From positions 1,302,001 to 1,366,000 of the forward strand of contig NZ_CP059570.1 of the NCBI RefSeq assembly GCF_014055005.1: a stretch of DNA of 64,000 bases. The letters are read 5' to 3'. Positions 15,763 to 24,861 of this stretch are shown here, piece by piece. The notes beneath the pieces are model-generated. The model ran no database searches and had not been told where the DNA came from. It saw nothing but the letters and a program-made list of their open reading frames with translations. Within the stretch, counting starts at the first letter, position 1. Every line of letters begins with the position of its first letter. The position numbers and the translations under genes are program-made. The DNA is from Neisseria dentiae (lineage in GTDB: Bacteria; Pseudomonadota; Gammaproteobacteria; Burkholderiales; Neisseriaceae).

Positions 15763-16815
15763 TTAAGGACAGGGATTGCTGATTTCGGCGTGTACGGCAT
15801 CCACCGCTTCGAGCACGTCGTCCGGCAATACCACTTCGGCGCTGGCGATGTTTTCGCGCAATTGCTCCAACGTGGTGGCGCCGATGATGTTGCTGGCCAC
15901 AAAAGCCCTGCCGGTTACGAAGGCCAGCGACAGGGCGGTGAGGCTCAAACCGGCGTCTTCGGCGATTTTTGCGTAGCGTTCCACCGCCGCGAAACCTTGC
16001 GGCTTGGTATAGCGTTTGAAGCGCTCGAATAAGGCCAAACGGCTGTTTTCCGGCATGGCGCCGTGGCGGTATTTTCCGCTCAACACGCCGCAGGCCAGCG
16101 GCGAATAAGCCAGCAGCGGAATGTTTTCGCGCAGTGAAATTTCGCTCATGCCCACTTCGTAGCTGCGGTTGAGCAGGTTGTAGGGGTTTTGCACCGAGAC
16201 GGCGCGCGGCAGTTCGGGGTTTGCTTCGTGCCGGTTCAGATAGCGCATCGTGCCCCACGGGGTTTCGTTGGATAATCCGAACGCGCGGATTTTCCCCTGC
16301 CGTACCAGTTCGCCCAAGGTATCGACAATTTCGTTTATCGGCGTGAACCGTTCGTTTTCGGCCAGCGCCGACACGCCGAGTTTGCCGAAAAAGTTTACCT
16401 GCCGCTCCGGCCAGTGCAGCTGGTATAAATCGAGATAATCGGTGTTGAGCCGTTTGAGACTGGCTTCGCAGGCTTCGATAATCTGCGCGCGCGAAAAATC
16501 GTTGCCGCCGCGGATGTAGCTGTCGAGGTTATTGGCTCCGGTGGGGCCGGCGACTTTGCTGGCCAGCACGAAATCATCGCGCCTGCCCCGCCGCTTGATC
16601 CAGTTACCGATATATTGTTCGGTGCGGGTGTAGGTTTCTTGGCACGGCGGCACGGGATACATTTCGGCGGTGTCGATAAAGTTTACGCCGTTGGCCAGCG
16701 CATAATCCAGCTGTTCGTGCGCCTGCGCTTCGGTGTTTTGCTCGCCCCAGGTCATGGTGCCCAAGCAGATTTTGCTGACCATGATGCCGCTTTTGCCGAG
16801 TTCGCGCTTTTCCAT
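15763..16815 (-). CDS. tas: NADP(H)-dependent aldo/keto reductase, Tas-like
   Basis: The product is 350 aa, an aldo/keto reductase barrel. Conserved points are the start ELGKSGIMVSKICLGTMTWG, the catalytic Asp/Tyr region NFIDTAEMYPVPP, and the Lys and His regions VLASKVAGP and LYQLHWPERQVNFF. The segment TAEMYPVPP and the overall pattern agree well with E. coli Tas, a reductase named for suppressing tyrosine auxotrophy under starvation. Length is normal. Downstream of gpx and the DUF2288 gene on the same strand with short gaps (30 and 10 nt), it is probably the last gene of a three-gene operon. Confidence 0.88.
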   Translation of the reverse strand: MEKRELGKSGIMVSKICLGTMTWGEQNTEAQAHEQLDYALANGVNFIDTAEMYPVPPCQETYTRTEQYIGNWIKRRGRRDDFVLASKVAGPTGANNLDSYIRGGNDFSRAQIIEACEASLKRLNTDYLDLYQLHWPERQVNFFGKLGVSALAENERFTPINEIVDTLGELVRQGKIRAFGLSNETPWGTMRYLNRHEANPELPRAVSVQNPYNLLNRSYEVGMSEISLRENIPLLAYSPLACGVLSGKYRHGAMPENSRLALFERFKRYTKPQGFAAVERYAKIAEDAGLSLTALSLAFVTGRAFVASNIIGATTLEQLRENIASAEVVLPDDVLEAVDAVHAEISNPCP

Positions 16816-16845
16816 AGGGTTTCCTTTCGTTTGATTTATGGTGAA

Positions 16846-17385
16846 TTAAAGCAATGATTTGATTTCGCCTTCTATCGAAAGCGGGGCAACTGCGGGCGCG
16901 AAGCGGTTTACAACCCTGCCGTTGCGGTCAACCAGAAACTTGGTGAAGTTCCATTCGATATCGCCCGCTTCGCGCTTGCTGCCGAGTGCGGCCAGCTTCA
17001 ACAGGGCGCCTTTTATGCCGCCCCCGCCGCTGTCGTGCGGTTGCTGCGCTTTCAGGTAGCGGTAGAGCGGGTGGGCATCGGCGCCGTTCACATCGATTTT
17101 GCCGAAAATCTTAAACTGCGTGCCGAACTTGGTTTGGCACACCTGCTCGATTTCGCTGCCGGTCTCGGGCGCCTGATTGCGGAACTGGTTGCAGGGGAAA
17201 TCGAGAATTTCCAAACCCTGCCCGGCATAGCGGGCATAAAGGGTTTGCAGTTCGCTATATTGCGGGGTGAGGCCGCAGCGTGTGGCGGTGTTGACAATCA
17301 GCAGCACTTTGCCGGCATAGGCAGACAATGCCACGTTGTTGCCTTGTGCGTCTTTCATCACGAAATCATAGAGTCGGGCGGTCAT
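16846..17385 (-). CDS. gpxA: Glutathione peroxidase (cysteine type)
   Basis: The product is 179 aa. Thioredoxin-fold peroxidase motifs are present: NTATRCGLTPQYSELQ with the peroxidatic Cys (about residue 36) in place of selenocysteine, LDFPCNQFRNQAP with a second Cys and the Gln, and WNFTKFLVDRNG with the catalytic Trp-Asn. It should reduce hydroperoxides with thioredoxin or glutathione. I chose the start at 17385 because AAAGGAT precedes it; further upstream the frame overlaps the next gene. It sits between the DUF2288 gene and tas in one transcription unit. Confidence 0.9.
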   Translation of the reverse strand: MTARLYDFVMKDAQGNNVALSAYAGKVLLIVNTATRCGLTPQYSELQTLYARYAGQGLEILDFPCNQFRNQAPETGSEIEQVCQTKFGTQFKIFGKIDVNGADAHPLYRYLKAQQPHDSGGGGIKGALLKLAALGSKREAGDIEWNFTKFLVDRNGRVVNRFAPAVAPLSIEGEIKSLL

Positions 17386-17395
17386 GTTTATCCTT

Positions 17396-17695
17396 TCATT
17401 CGCCGGTGCAGGGCTGCACCAGCACCCACGGCGCCACCACCACCGCCCACATGGCTTGGTTGGCGGCCAGAAAGCGGTGCGCCTGCTCTTCGCTAACCAC
17501 ACCGAACCTGCCCTGCTTCATCAGTTCGCCCAATGCGGCGGCATCGTCGTCGGCCATCAGGCGGGCAGTTTGAATCAGATCCAGATCGGCGCTCACATAC
17601 ACCGCCGCGCCGCGTGCGAAATGCGGTTGCAGCTCGTTCCATGAAATGCGGGCGGTTTCGAGGTTGAGTTTGTCGTTGAGCAGGTTGTCGTTCAT
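17396..17695 (-). CDS. DUF2288 domain protein
   Basis: The product is 99 aa and covers a complete DUF2288 domain: KLNLETARISWNELQPHFARG, VYVSADLDLIQTARLMADD and a C-terminal WAVVVAPWVLVQP. No function is known for the family. It has no signal peptide or membrane helix, is acidic to neutral, and is followed 10 nt later by gpx, so co-expression with an oxidative-stress enzyme is likely. Confidence 0.8.
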   Translation of the reverse strand: MNDNLLNDKLNLETARISWNELQPHFARGAAVYVSADLDLIQTARLMADDDAAALGELMKQGRFGVVSEEQAHRFLAANQAMWAVVVAPWVLVQPCTGE

Positions 17696-17908
17696 GCTTT
17701 TCCCTGAGAATGTTGAAACGGTTGGAGGCTATTGTACGCCATTTGCGGCCGCCTTTCTGTTTCAGACGGCCTTTTGAAGCCTTCGCAAAATACAGGGCGT
17801 TTCGGCAGAGACTTGTTGCCTGCGTTTTACAAATAGAATGTTATACAGTATCATTTGCGCTTTTCAGCCTTGCGCATAAAGATAAGGCCGTCTGAAAGAT
17901 TGTTAAGC

Positions 17909-18007
17909 ATGAATTCCATTTTACTCGCCGGCCTCGCCCAGCGCCTGCTGCTGGCCGCCGCCGCCCTCGCCCTGCTGTGGGGCGCTTATTTCTGGGCGGT
18001 GGCATGA
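17909..18007 (+). CDS. Predicted 32-aa single-helix membrane protein overlapping znuC
   Basis: The ATG at 17909 opens a 32-codon frame that ends in TGA at 18005-18007, overlapping the znuC start as ATGA. The peptide is MNSILLAGLAQRLLL then a run of Ala/Leu and WGAYFWAVA, a single hydrophobic helix spanning nearly the whole chain with Gln-Arg as the only charged/polar break. The exact overlap suggests translational coupling to the ABC ATPase. No obvious Shine-Dalgarno is visible, only a weak AAAGA-type stretch, and a DUS lies just upstream. It could be a small transporter subunit or simply a leader that couples translation. I recognise no family. Confidence 0.5.
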   Translation: MNSILLAGLAQRLLLAAAALALLWGAYFWAVA

Positions 18008-18732
18008 GCATTCTGGTTGAAAACCTCACCGTAAGCTACCGCCGCCGGCCGGCCGTCCACCATTTGAACACCGAGTTCGCCGACGGCTGTATGTGCGCCG
18101 TTTTCGGCCCCAACGGTGCGGGCAAATCCACTCTGCTCAAGGCGGTGATGGGCTTGCTCAAAGCCGACACCGGCACCGTGCGCCATGTCGGTTTGCGCCG
18201 CCAAGACATCGCCTATCTGCCGCAGCAGTCGGATATCGACCGCAGCCAGCCCATCAGCGTGTTTGAGCTGGCGGCAATGGGACTGTGGTATGAAATCGGC
18301 TTTTTCGGACGGGTGAACGCCGCGCAGCGCAAACGGGTGACGGAAGCATTGGAACGGGTGGAAATGGCCGATTTTGCCGACCGCCAGATTGCCCATCTTT
18401 CCAACGGCCAGTTCCAGCGCGTTTTGTTTGCGCGTATGTTGGCGCAGAATGCGAAATTTCTGCTGCTCGATGAACCGTTTAACGCGGTGGACGCCAAAAC
18501 CACTTATGCCCTGCTCGATGTTTTGCGGCGCTGCCACGGCAGCGGCCAGTCTGTTGTGGCGGTGCTGCACGATTACGAGCAGGTGCGGGCGTATTTTCCC
18601 GAAACGCTGCTGATTGCCCGCGACAAAATCGCCGAAGGCGCCACCGAGAAAGTGTTAACCGACACCTTTCTGCAACAGGCCAACGCCGCCATGCAGCGGC
18701 ATGAAACGGCAGATTGGTGCGAAACGGCCTGA
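18004..18732 (+). CDS. znuC: Zinc/manganese ABC transporter ATP-binding protein
   Basis: The product is 242 aa. Walker A is GPNGAGKST (residues 35-43), the Q-loop is YLPQQS, the signature is LSNGQ (132-136; a slight departure from LSGGQ), Walker B is FLLLDEP (152-158) and the H-loop is AVLHDYEQ. It drives uptake of Zn2+ (or Mn2+) with the permease and His-rich binding protein encoded downstream. The start at 18004 overlaps the 32-aa ORF; an in-frame start further upstream would lie inside that ORF. The gap to the permease gene (150 bp) contains DUS-like and CTTTGCAAA repeat debris. Confidence 0.9.
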   Translation: MSILVENLTVSYRRRPAVHHLNTEFADGCMCAVFGPNGAGKSTLLKAVMGLLKADTGTVRHVGLRRQDIAYLPQQSDIDRSQPISVFELAAMGLWYEIGFFGRVNAAQRKRVTEALERVEMADFADRQIAHLSNGQFQRVLFARMLAQNAKFLLLDEPFNAVDAKTTYALLDVLRRCHGSGQSVVAVLHDYEQVRAYFPETLLIARDKIAEGATEKVLTDTFLQQANAAMQRHETADWCETA

Positions 18733-18881
18733 TTTCGAAGCTTTTGCAAAACCTGCTTTCAGACGGCCTCAAACAAATTCGGGCCAAGACCTTTGCAAAA
18801 CTGCCTTCAGGCCGTCTGAAAACCACCCGCCATATCCGATAAACCGCCACCTGATATTTCAGACGGCTTCTGCTTTCCAAC

Positions 18882-19757
18882 ATGAATCTTTACGAATTAA
18901 TCATCGGGCCGTTTGCCGAATTCGACTTTATGCGCTATGCGCTCGCATCGGTGGTGTGCCTCGCGTTCAGCGCCGCGCCGGTGGGCGTGTTTCTGGTGAT
19001 GCGCCGCATGAGCCTGATCGGCGACGCCTTAAGCCACGCCGTGCTGCCCGGTGCCGCCGTCGGCTATATGTTTGCCGGATTGAGTATGCCCGTTATGAGT
19101 GCGGGCGGCTTTGCGGCGGGTATGCTGATGGCGCTGCTTGCGGGTTTGGCCAGCCGCTTCACCTCGCTGAAAGAAGACGCCAATTTCGCTGCCTTTTATT
19201 TGAGCAGCCTGGCCATCGGCGTGGTGCTGGTAAGCAAAAACGGCAGCAGCGTCGATCTGCTGCACCTGCTGTTCGGCTCGGTGCTGGCCGTGGATTTGCC
19301 CGCGCTGCAACTGATTGCCTCAGCCGCCAGCGTTACCATCGTGGCATTGGCCGTGATTTACCGCCCGCTGGTGCTCGAAAGCATAGACCCGCTGTTTTTA
19401 AAATCGGTAAACGGCAAAGGCGGCTTCTGGCACGTTTTGTTTCTGGTGCTGGTGGTGATGAACCTGGTGGCGGGGTTTCAGGCTTTGGGCACGCTGATGT
19501 CGGTGGGGCTGATGATGCTGCCCGCCATCACCGCGCGCCTGTGGGCGAAAAATATGGGTATGCTTCTGCTGCTGGCGGTATTAACCGCTCTGGTGTGCGG
19601 CTTCGGCGGGCTGCTGTTTTCGTATTACATCGAAATCCCTTCCGGCCCCGCGATTATTTTGTGGTGCGGCGCGTTTTATCTGGTTTCGGTGCTGCTCGGT
19701 TTGGAAGGCGGCATCATTCCGAAATGGCTGCGCCACAAAAAACACCGCCGGGCTTGA
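18882..19757 (+). CDS. znuB: Zinc/manganese ABC transporter permease
   Basis: The product is 291 aa of the ABC-3 permease family with about eight to nine transmembrane helices. The segment VMRRMSLIGDALSHAVLPG is the conserved cytoplasmic coupling region near the N-terminus, and a second conserved stretch is GTLMSVGLMMLPAITARLW. It forms the membrane channel of the metal importer encoded by the flanking genes. Confidence 0.9.
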   Translation: MNLYELIIGPFAEFDFMRYALASVVCLAFSAAPVGVFLVMRRMSLIGDALSHAVLPGAAVGYMFAGLSMPVMSAGGFAAGMLMALLAGLASRFTSLKEDANFAAFYLSSLAIGVVLVSKNGSSVDLLHLLFGSVLAVDLPALQLIASAASVTIVALAVIYRPLVLESIDPLFLKSVNGKGGFWHVLFLVLVVMNLVAGFQALGTLMSVGLMMLPAITARLWAKNMGMLLLLAVLTALVCGFGGLLFSYYIEIPSGPAIILWCGAFYLVSVLLGLEGGIIPKWLRHKKHRRA

Positions 19758-19822
19758 TGGCCAAATAGTTTTCAGACGGCCTCAACCTGCTGTTTTCAAA
19801 ATGCTTTAACCACCGCTTTGTT

Positions 19823-19837
19823 TGTTACGTTATATCA
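19823..19837 (+). promoter_or_regulatory. Candidate Zur-like site before znuA
   Basis: TGTTACGTTATATCA lies 15 nt before the znuA start codon. It resembles the Zur-type palindrome TGTTATANTATAACA at 11 of 14 defined positions, and repression by zinc would be expected. The match is imperfect, and the site overlaps the region just before the Shine-Dalgarno. Confidence 0.35.
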
Positions 19838-19851
19838 AAAGGAGTTTTAAG

Positions 19852-20754
19852 ATGAAACATTGGAAAACCGGCCTGATTGCCGCACTCGTATCCGGCAGCC
19901 TCTACGCCGCCCCCATGAACGTGGTCGCCAGCTTCAGCATTTTGGGCGACGTTGCCAAACAAGTAGGCGGCGAGCGCGTGGCCGTGCAGAATTTGGTCGG
20001 CCCCGACCAAGATTCGCACGCCTACCACATCACCAGCGGCGACATCAAAAAAATCCGCAGCGCCAAACTGGTGCTGATGAACGGTTTGGGCCTCGAGGGC
20101 GGCGACGTGCAACGCGCCGTGAAGCAAAGCAAAGTGCCCTATGCCGAAGCAGCGGCAGGCATCTCCGCCCTCAAAGCCCCCGAAGGCGGCCACGCGCACG
20201 ACCATGATCACGGCCACGACCACGATCACGGCGAATACGACCCCCACGTTTGGACCGACCCCGTGCTGATGCAAACCTACGCCCAAAACGTTGCCAACGC
20301 CCTGATCAAAGCCGACCCGCAAGGCGCGGCCTATTACCGCCAACGCCTTACCGCCTATCAGGGCGAACTGAAAAAACTCCACGCCGACGCACAGAAATCG
20401 TTTGCCGCCATCCCGCAAAACCAACGCAAAGTGCTCACCGGCCACGACGCTTTCGCCTATATGGGCAAACGCTACAACATCCGCTTTATCGCCCCGCAGG
20501 GTGTGAACACCTCTGCCGAACCGTCGGCCAAACAGGTGGCGGCCATCATCCGCCAGATCAAACGCGAAGGCATCAAAGCCGTGTTTGCCGAAAACATCAA
20601 AGACACCCGCATGGTTGACCGCATCGCCAAAGAAACCGGCGTGAAGCCCAGCGGCAAGCTCTACTCCGACGCGCTGAGCAAAAACGCCCCTGCCAACAGC
20701 TATGTGAATATGTACCGCTACAACGTGCGCGCATTGAGCGATGCCATGAAATAA
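19852..20754 (+). CDS. znuA: Zinc-binding periplasmic protein ZnuA-like
   Basis: The product is 300 aa from the ATG at 19852, preceded by AAGGAG. A Sec signal peptide (about 1-19) is followed by a cluster A-I metal-binding fold: QDSHAYHITSGDIKKI with the first His ligand, a His/Asp-rich loop (HAHDHDHGHDHDHG, about residues 113-126) typical of zinc rather than manganese binding proteins, DPHVWTDP with the second His, GHDAFAYMGKRY with the third, and a final Asp near KLYSDALS. It captures zinc in the periplasm and delivers it to the permease. Confidence 0.92.
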   Translation: MKHWKTGLIAALVSGSLYAAPMNVVASFSILGDVAKQVGGERVAVQNLVGPDQDSHAYHITSGDIKKIRSAKLVLMNGLGLEGGDVQRAVKQSKVPYAEAAAGISALKAPEGGHAHDHDHGHDHDHGEYDPHVWTDPVLMQTYAQNVANALIKADPQGAAYYRQRLTAYQGELKKLHADAQKSFAAIPQNQRKVLTGHDAFAYMGKRYNIRFIAPQGVNTSAEPSAKQVAAIIRQIKREGIKAVFAENIKDTRMVDRIAKETGVKPSGKLYSDALSKNAPANSYVNMYRYNVRALSDAMK

Positions 20755-20777
20755 ACCTTGTTTGGTAGGCAACCGTT

Positions 20778-20825
20778 CAGGCCGTCTGAAAACAAATACC
20801 GCACTGTTTGTTTTCAGACGGCCTT
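20778..20825 (+). terminator. DUS inverted-pair terminator of znuA
   Basis: CAGGCCGTCTGAAAACAAA and its complement form a long stem 24 nt after the znuA stop. The next 300 bp up to purC are AT-rich and show no gene. Confidence 0.75.
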
Positions 20826-21128
20826 CTATTTTCAAATATATAATATATTGTTTTTATATAGAAAACTCTATCGTTACTTACACTTTTCATTTTTTGCATG
20901 AAAATCCATGTTGGGATTTTTGAGAGTTGTCAAGAATGCCAATAAGCACGGTAATTCCGTGTGACTATTGAGAATGCTCAACAATCACAAAACAATCATT
21001 TCAGCAAAAATAAAAACGGTTCGACATAAAAAGTATAAACAACCTAACCTTCCCAACAGGAATCCCCCCGCCCTGCCGATTTAAGCTAAAATAGCTGCCC
21101 CGCAAGCCATTCATTCTTGGAAAAAGCC

Positions 21129-21992
<864 letters not shown>

Positions 21993-22189
21993 TATATCAA
22001 TTTTAAAATACCAAACAACAAAAAGCTGTCAGGGAACCCTACCTAGACGGCTTTTAATCTCAACAAAAACTCAAAATTTTTGATACTGATTGATGTAGAT
22101 AGTGTAATCAGGCGTAAGGGACAAAATGGGTGCTATTATTGGAGTAACACCTTCCTAAGGGACATTTTGGGTGTTACTCAGGCTTATCT

Positions 22190-23065
22190 AACAGGAAGAT
22201 AATCTTTAAGGAACCTAATTTTATTATCTTTTCTCATGCCTTGATAGTACCGTAATTTCCGCTTCATATCACTAAAGTCCCCTCTCAAGCGAATTGCTTG
22301 TTTTTGGGATGTTCGGCTCGACAAACTTGTTCGAAAGTAAACAGATAATCCATATTTCGTTTCAGACTGTTAAACGTACTTCTTAGCCGCTTGTGAGTGT
22401 AATGAGATTTACCCGGTTCAGGGTTATACAGTACGCTCGTTTAGTAGGTTTTTATACTGCTCAAAACAGCATCTTAGTGCATTTTGAAATTGCGTGCGGA
22501 TACTGCTTTTCAGAGTCAATGCAGTTGCTTTCAAATCTTGTACTGCTTGTTTCAGTTTGCGGGTCAGATAGCTGTTGATGGTTTTCAGTTGATGAAACTG
22601 GCACAACTGTATCGGTATATTGGGAAACATCTGCATCAAGCACTGTCCGCCATCATGGGTAATACTTTGTATTGTTATGCCTTTTCTCTTGATTCTATGA
22701 ATTGCTTCGAGATATAACGCGTTGGTTGCATATTTGACTTCGTCGACCAACAAGGCTTGATTACTGGCTCTGTCATACAGAACCGTAATGCCAAAACTTC
22801 TGCCGAAATAGATGGTAACGTATTTAGGGTGGCAAACCGGTTTTCTTGCGGCAACTTTTTTCAAATGGCGACTGATGGTTTTGCTACTGTAATGGGAGTA
22901 GTCAGCAAGTTGTTACGAGGTCTGTTTACCGTAGAGCCGCCATAATTCGTCAGGATTGAAGTATCTGTCGCCATCAAAAAATTTCAGACAAACTTTGTAT
23001 TGATAATGCTGCTTGCCATTTCTGGTGCCGTTACGTTTGATGCTTTGGGAGGTGCAAAAGGATAT
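22190..23065 (-). pseudogene. Decayed MULE-type transposase (IS256/IS1249-like)
   Basis: The minus strand carries, in order, SIKRNGTRNGKQHYQYKVC (zinc-ribbon-like N-terminus), NPDELWRLYGKQTS, an in-frame stop, SRHLKKVAARKPVCHPKYVTIYF, SITHDGGQCLMQMFPNIPIQLCQFH (the D and CxxH region of MULE-type DDE transposases), then frame breaks through HYTHKRLRSTFNSLKRNMDY and finally SDMKRKLRYYQGMRKDNKIRF near the C-terminus. At least one internal stop and two frameshifts make it non-functional. I am confident it is a transposase of this general group, less so of the exact IS family. No clear terminal repeats were found. Confidence 0.7.
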
Positions 23066-23230
23066 TGTTGCAAAGATAACACTTTAAGATTCAATCAGCA
23101 TTTTACATATTTTTTGTATGTATTTGTTTTTACTTGATACTTAAGTGTGTCATTTTGCGCAGATATGACGATATTAAGCGGGTTTTGCTTGACTTTCCAG
23201 CAAAACCCGCTTTGTTATTTTGCGTTAGCT

Positions 23231-23620
23231 TTACGCGGCTTTGTAGCGTTCGGAATCGAACTTTTCGCCTTTTCTGTAAAGGTGAAATGCGATAACGGCC
23301 AATTTGCGCATGATGGCAACAAGTATCACCATCGGCGGTTTGTTTTTGGCTTTTAGACGGTTTACGAGCGCGGAGAAATAGCCGCGTCTTAAGGCTACCA
23401 TTGCGGGCATGAAGAGAGCGGAGCGCAGCCGCCTGTTTCCGTATCGGGTTAGTTTGACCTTGCCTTTTACGCTTTTGCCTAATTCTTTTGCTTGGGGATT
23501 CAAGCCGGCGAATGCGGTAAATTGATTTGCGTTTTTGAATTTGCCGCTTAAAAGGTAGTTTGTGAGTATAGCGGCGGTCAGACTGCCGACTGCCGGAATG
23601 GTTTTTAGGCCGTCTGAAAT
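23231..23620 (-). pseudogene. IS110-family transposase, C-terminal fragment
   Basis: The frame reads LKTIPAVGSLTAAIL, FKNANQFTAFAGLNPQAKELG, LTRYGNRRLRSALFMPAMVALR and PPMVILVAIMRKL before TAA. This is the C-terminal (transposase 20) domain of IS110 elements, which include the Piv-like invertases/transposases linked to Neisseria filamentous phages. About 125 residues remain. The N-terminal RuvC-like catalytic part is missing, and the fragment begins at a DUS near 23605-23620, suggesting the junction arose by transformation-type recombination. It cannot be active. Confidence 0.75.
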
Positions 23621-23652
23621 GGTCTCGGCTTGGTTCGGATTTCACAAAGGTA

Positions 23653-23693
23653 TCAGGCCGTCTGAAAGCAACCCTAACTTTCAGACGGCCTGA
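23653..23693 (-). terminator. DUS inverted-pair terminator
   Basis: TCAGGCCGTCTGAAAG and its complement form a 16-bp stem immediately downstream of the cupin/CMD gene. Confidence 0.65.
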
Positions 23694-23710
23694 TTTTTCG
23701 CACCGCGCTT

Positions 23711-24812
23711 TTATTTTGCACGCTCCGCCCACACCCGCCGCGCCTGTTCGGCCGCTTGCGGGTCGTATTCTTTGGCCAACACATCAAACACGCGCTGCAA
23801 TTGTTGATTGTTCACGCCCAAGCGTTGGGTGATGCCCAAATGTGAGTGTAGTTGGGCGTCTGCCTTGCCCAGCGCGGCGATGGTGGAAACGGTAACCCAG
23901 CTCGCGGTTAACGTAATTCAGGTTGTCGCGGGCGAACAGGTAGCCGAACAAATGCGCTTTGAGGGCGCGGTCTATGCCTTCGTGACTGGCAATCACGCTG
24001 TCGGCGGCGGGCGAGCCCAAGGTTTGCAGGGTTTGCCGGCCGAGTGCGTAGTAGTCGGTGTTGTCGGGCGGTGTAGCGGCGGCTTTGCCCTGCGGGTCGC
24101 GGATGCCGCGCGCCTGCCGCTCTTTGAGCACGGCTTGCAGTGTGTTCATGCCGTTGAGCGCGCGCGGAAAGCCGGCGTAGGCGGATTGGTGGGTAAAGAT
24201 TTCCTGAATCTCGTTCACCGTCAGCCCCCGCTCCAAACCGCGTTCGATGGCGGTTTTCAGACGGCCGCTATCGCCTGCGGCAGACAGGGCGGCAATCGGC
24301 ACGATGGCGAGCTGTTTGGCGGAAAGCGGCGTGGTTTGCCGGTGTTTTGCCATATCGGGTGCGGCGGTGGGCGGCAGTTGCACGCGCTCCAGCCAAGTGG
24401 GTTTGTTGTCGGCAGCTTGCGGGCTGACGGCGATATGGCTCATGGCGGTGTGCTCGCCCGCGCCGTGCCAATGTTTGACATTGGGCGGACACCACACCAC
24501 GTCGCCTTTTTTGATGATTCGAACCGGTTTGCCCCATTCCTGCGTGCGCCCTTCGCCTTCGGTAACGATTAAATACTGCCCGTGCGAATGGGTGTGCCAA
24601 TCGGTGATGGCGCCCGCTTCAAACTCTACAATCGCTGAAGCATTTGGACTATTCGGGATTTCAGGCAGCCTGGCAAAACGTGCCGCACCTGAAAAATGTT
24701 CGCGCGGTGCGGCTGTCCATTGATGTTGGTTATAAGATGTAACCGTTTGTTCCGCCAAGACTGGCAAACTGGTTAAGACAAGTACGGTAGAAAATAACAA
24801 CGTTTTTTTCAT
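23711..24812 (-). pseudogene. Secreted cupin + carboxymuconolactone-decarboxylase-like protein, frameshifted
   Basis: The protein starts with a signal peptide (to about residue 20). A cupin domain follows (WHTHSHGQYLIVTEGEG, VVWCPPNVKHWHGAGE; metal-binding His and Glu), then a carboxymuconolactone-decarboxylase-like domain (GLERGLTVNEIQEIFTHQSAYAGFPRALNG) and a second such half (RDNLNYVNREL). At about 23893-23906 the frame changes: the next frame continues sensibly as ASWVTVSTIAALGKADAQLH and LGITQRLGVNNQQLQRVFDVL, to TAA at 23711-23713. One net frame change therefore breaks the last 60 residues. Cupin/CMD fusions usually lie near oxidoreductase and hydrolase genes, as here. If not a sequencing error, the C-terminus is replaced by an unrelated tail. 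Confidence 0.78.
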
Positions 24813-24861
24813 TTGATTGTCTCCAAAATTTCAGGCAGCGTTTAGGCTGTCTGAAAAAGAG

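Noticed and set aside
16846..17385. Selenoprotein glutathione peroxidase
   Set aside because: The peroxidatic position is a normal Cys codon (in TATRCGLTP), with no in-frame TGA.
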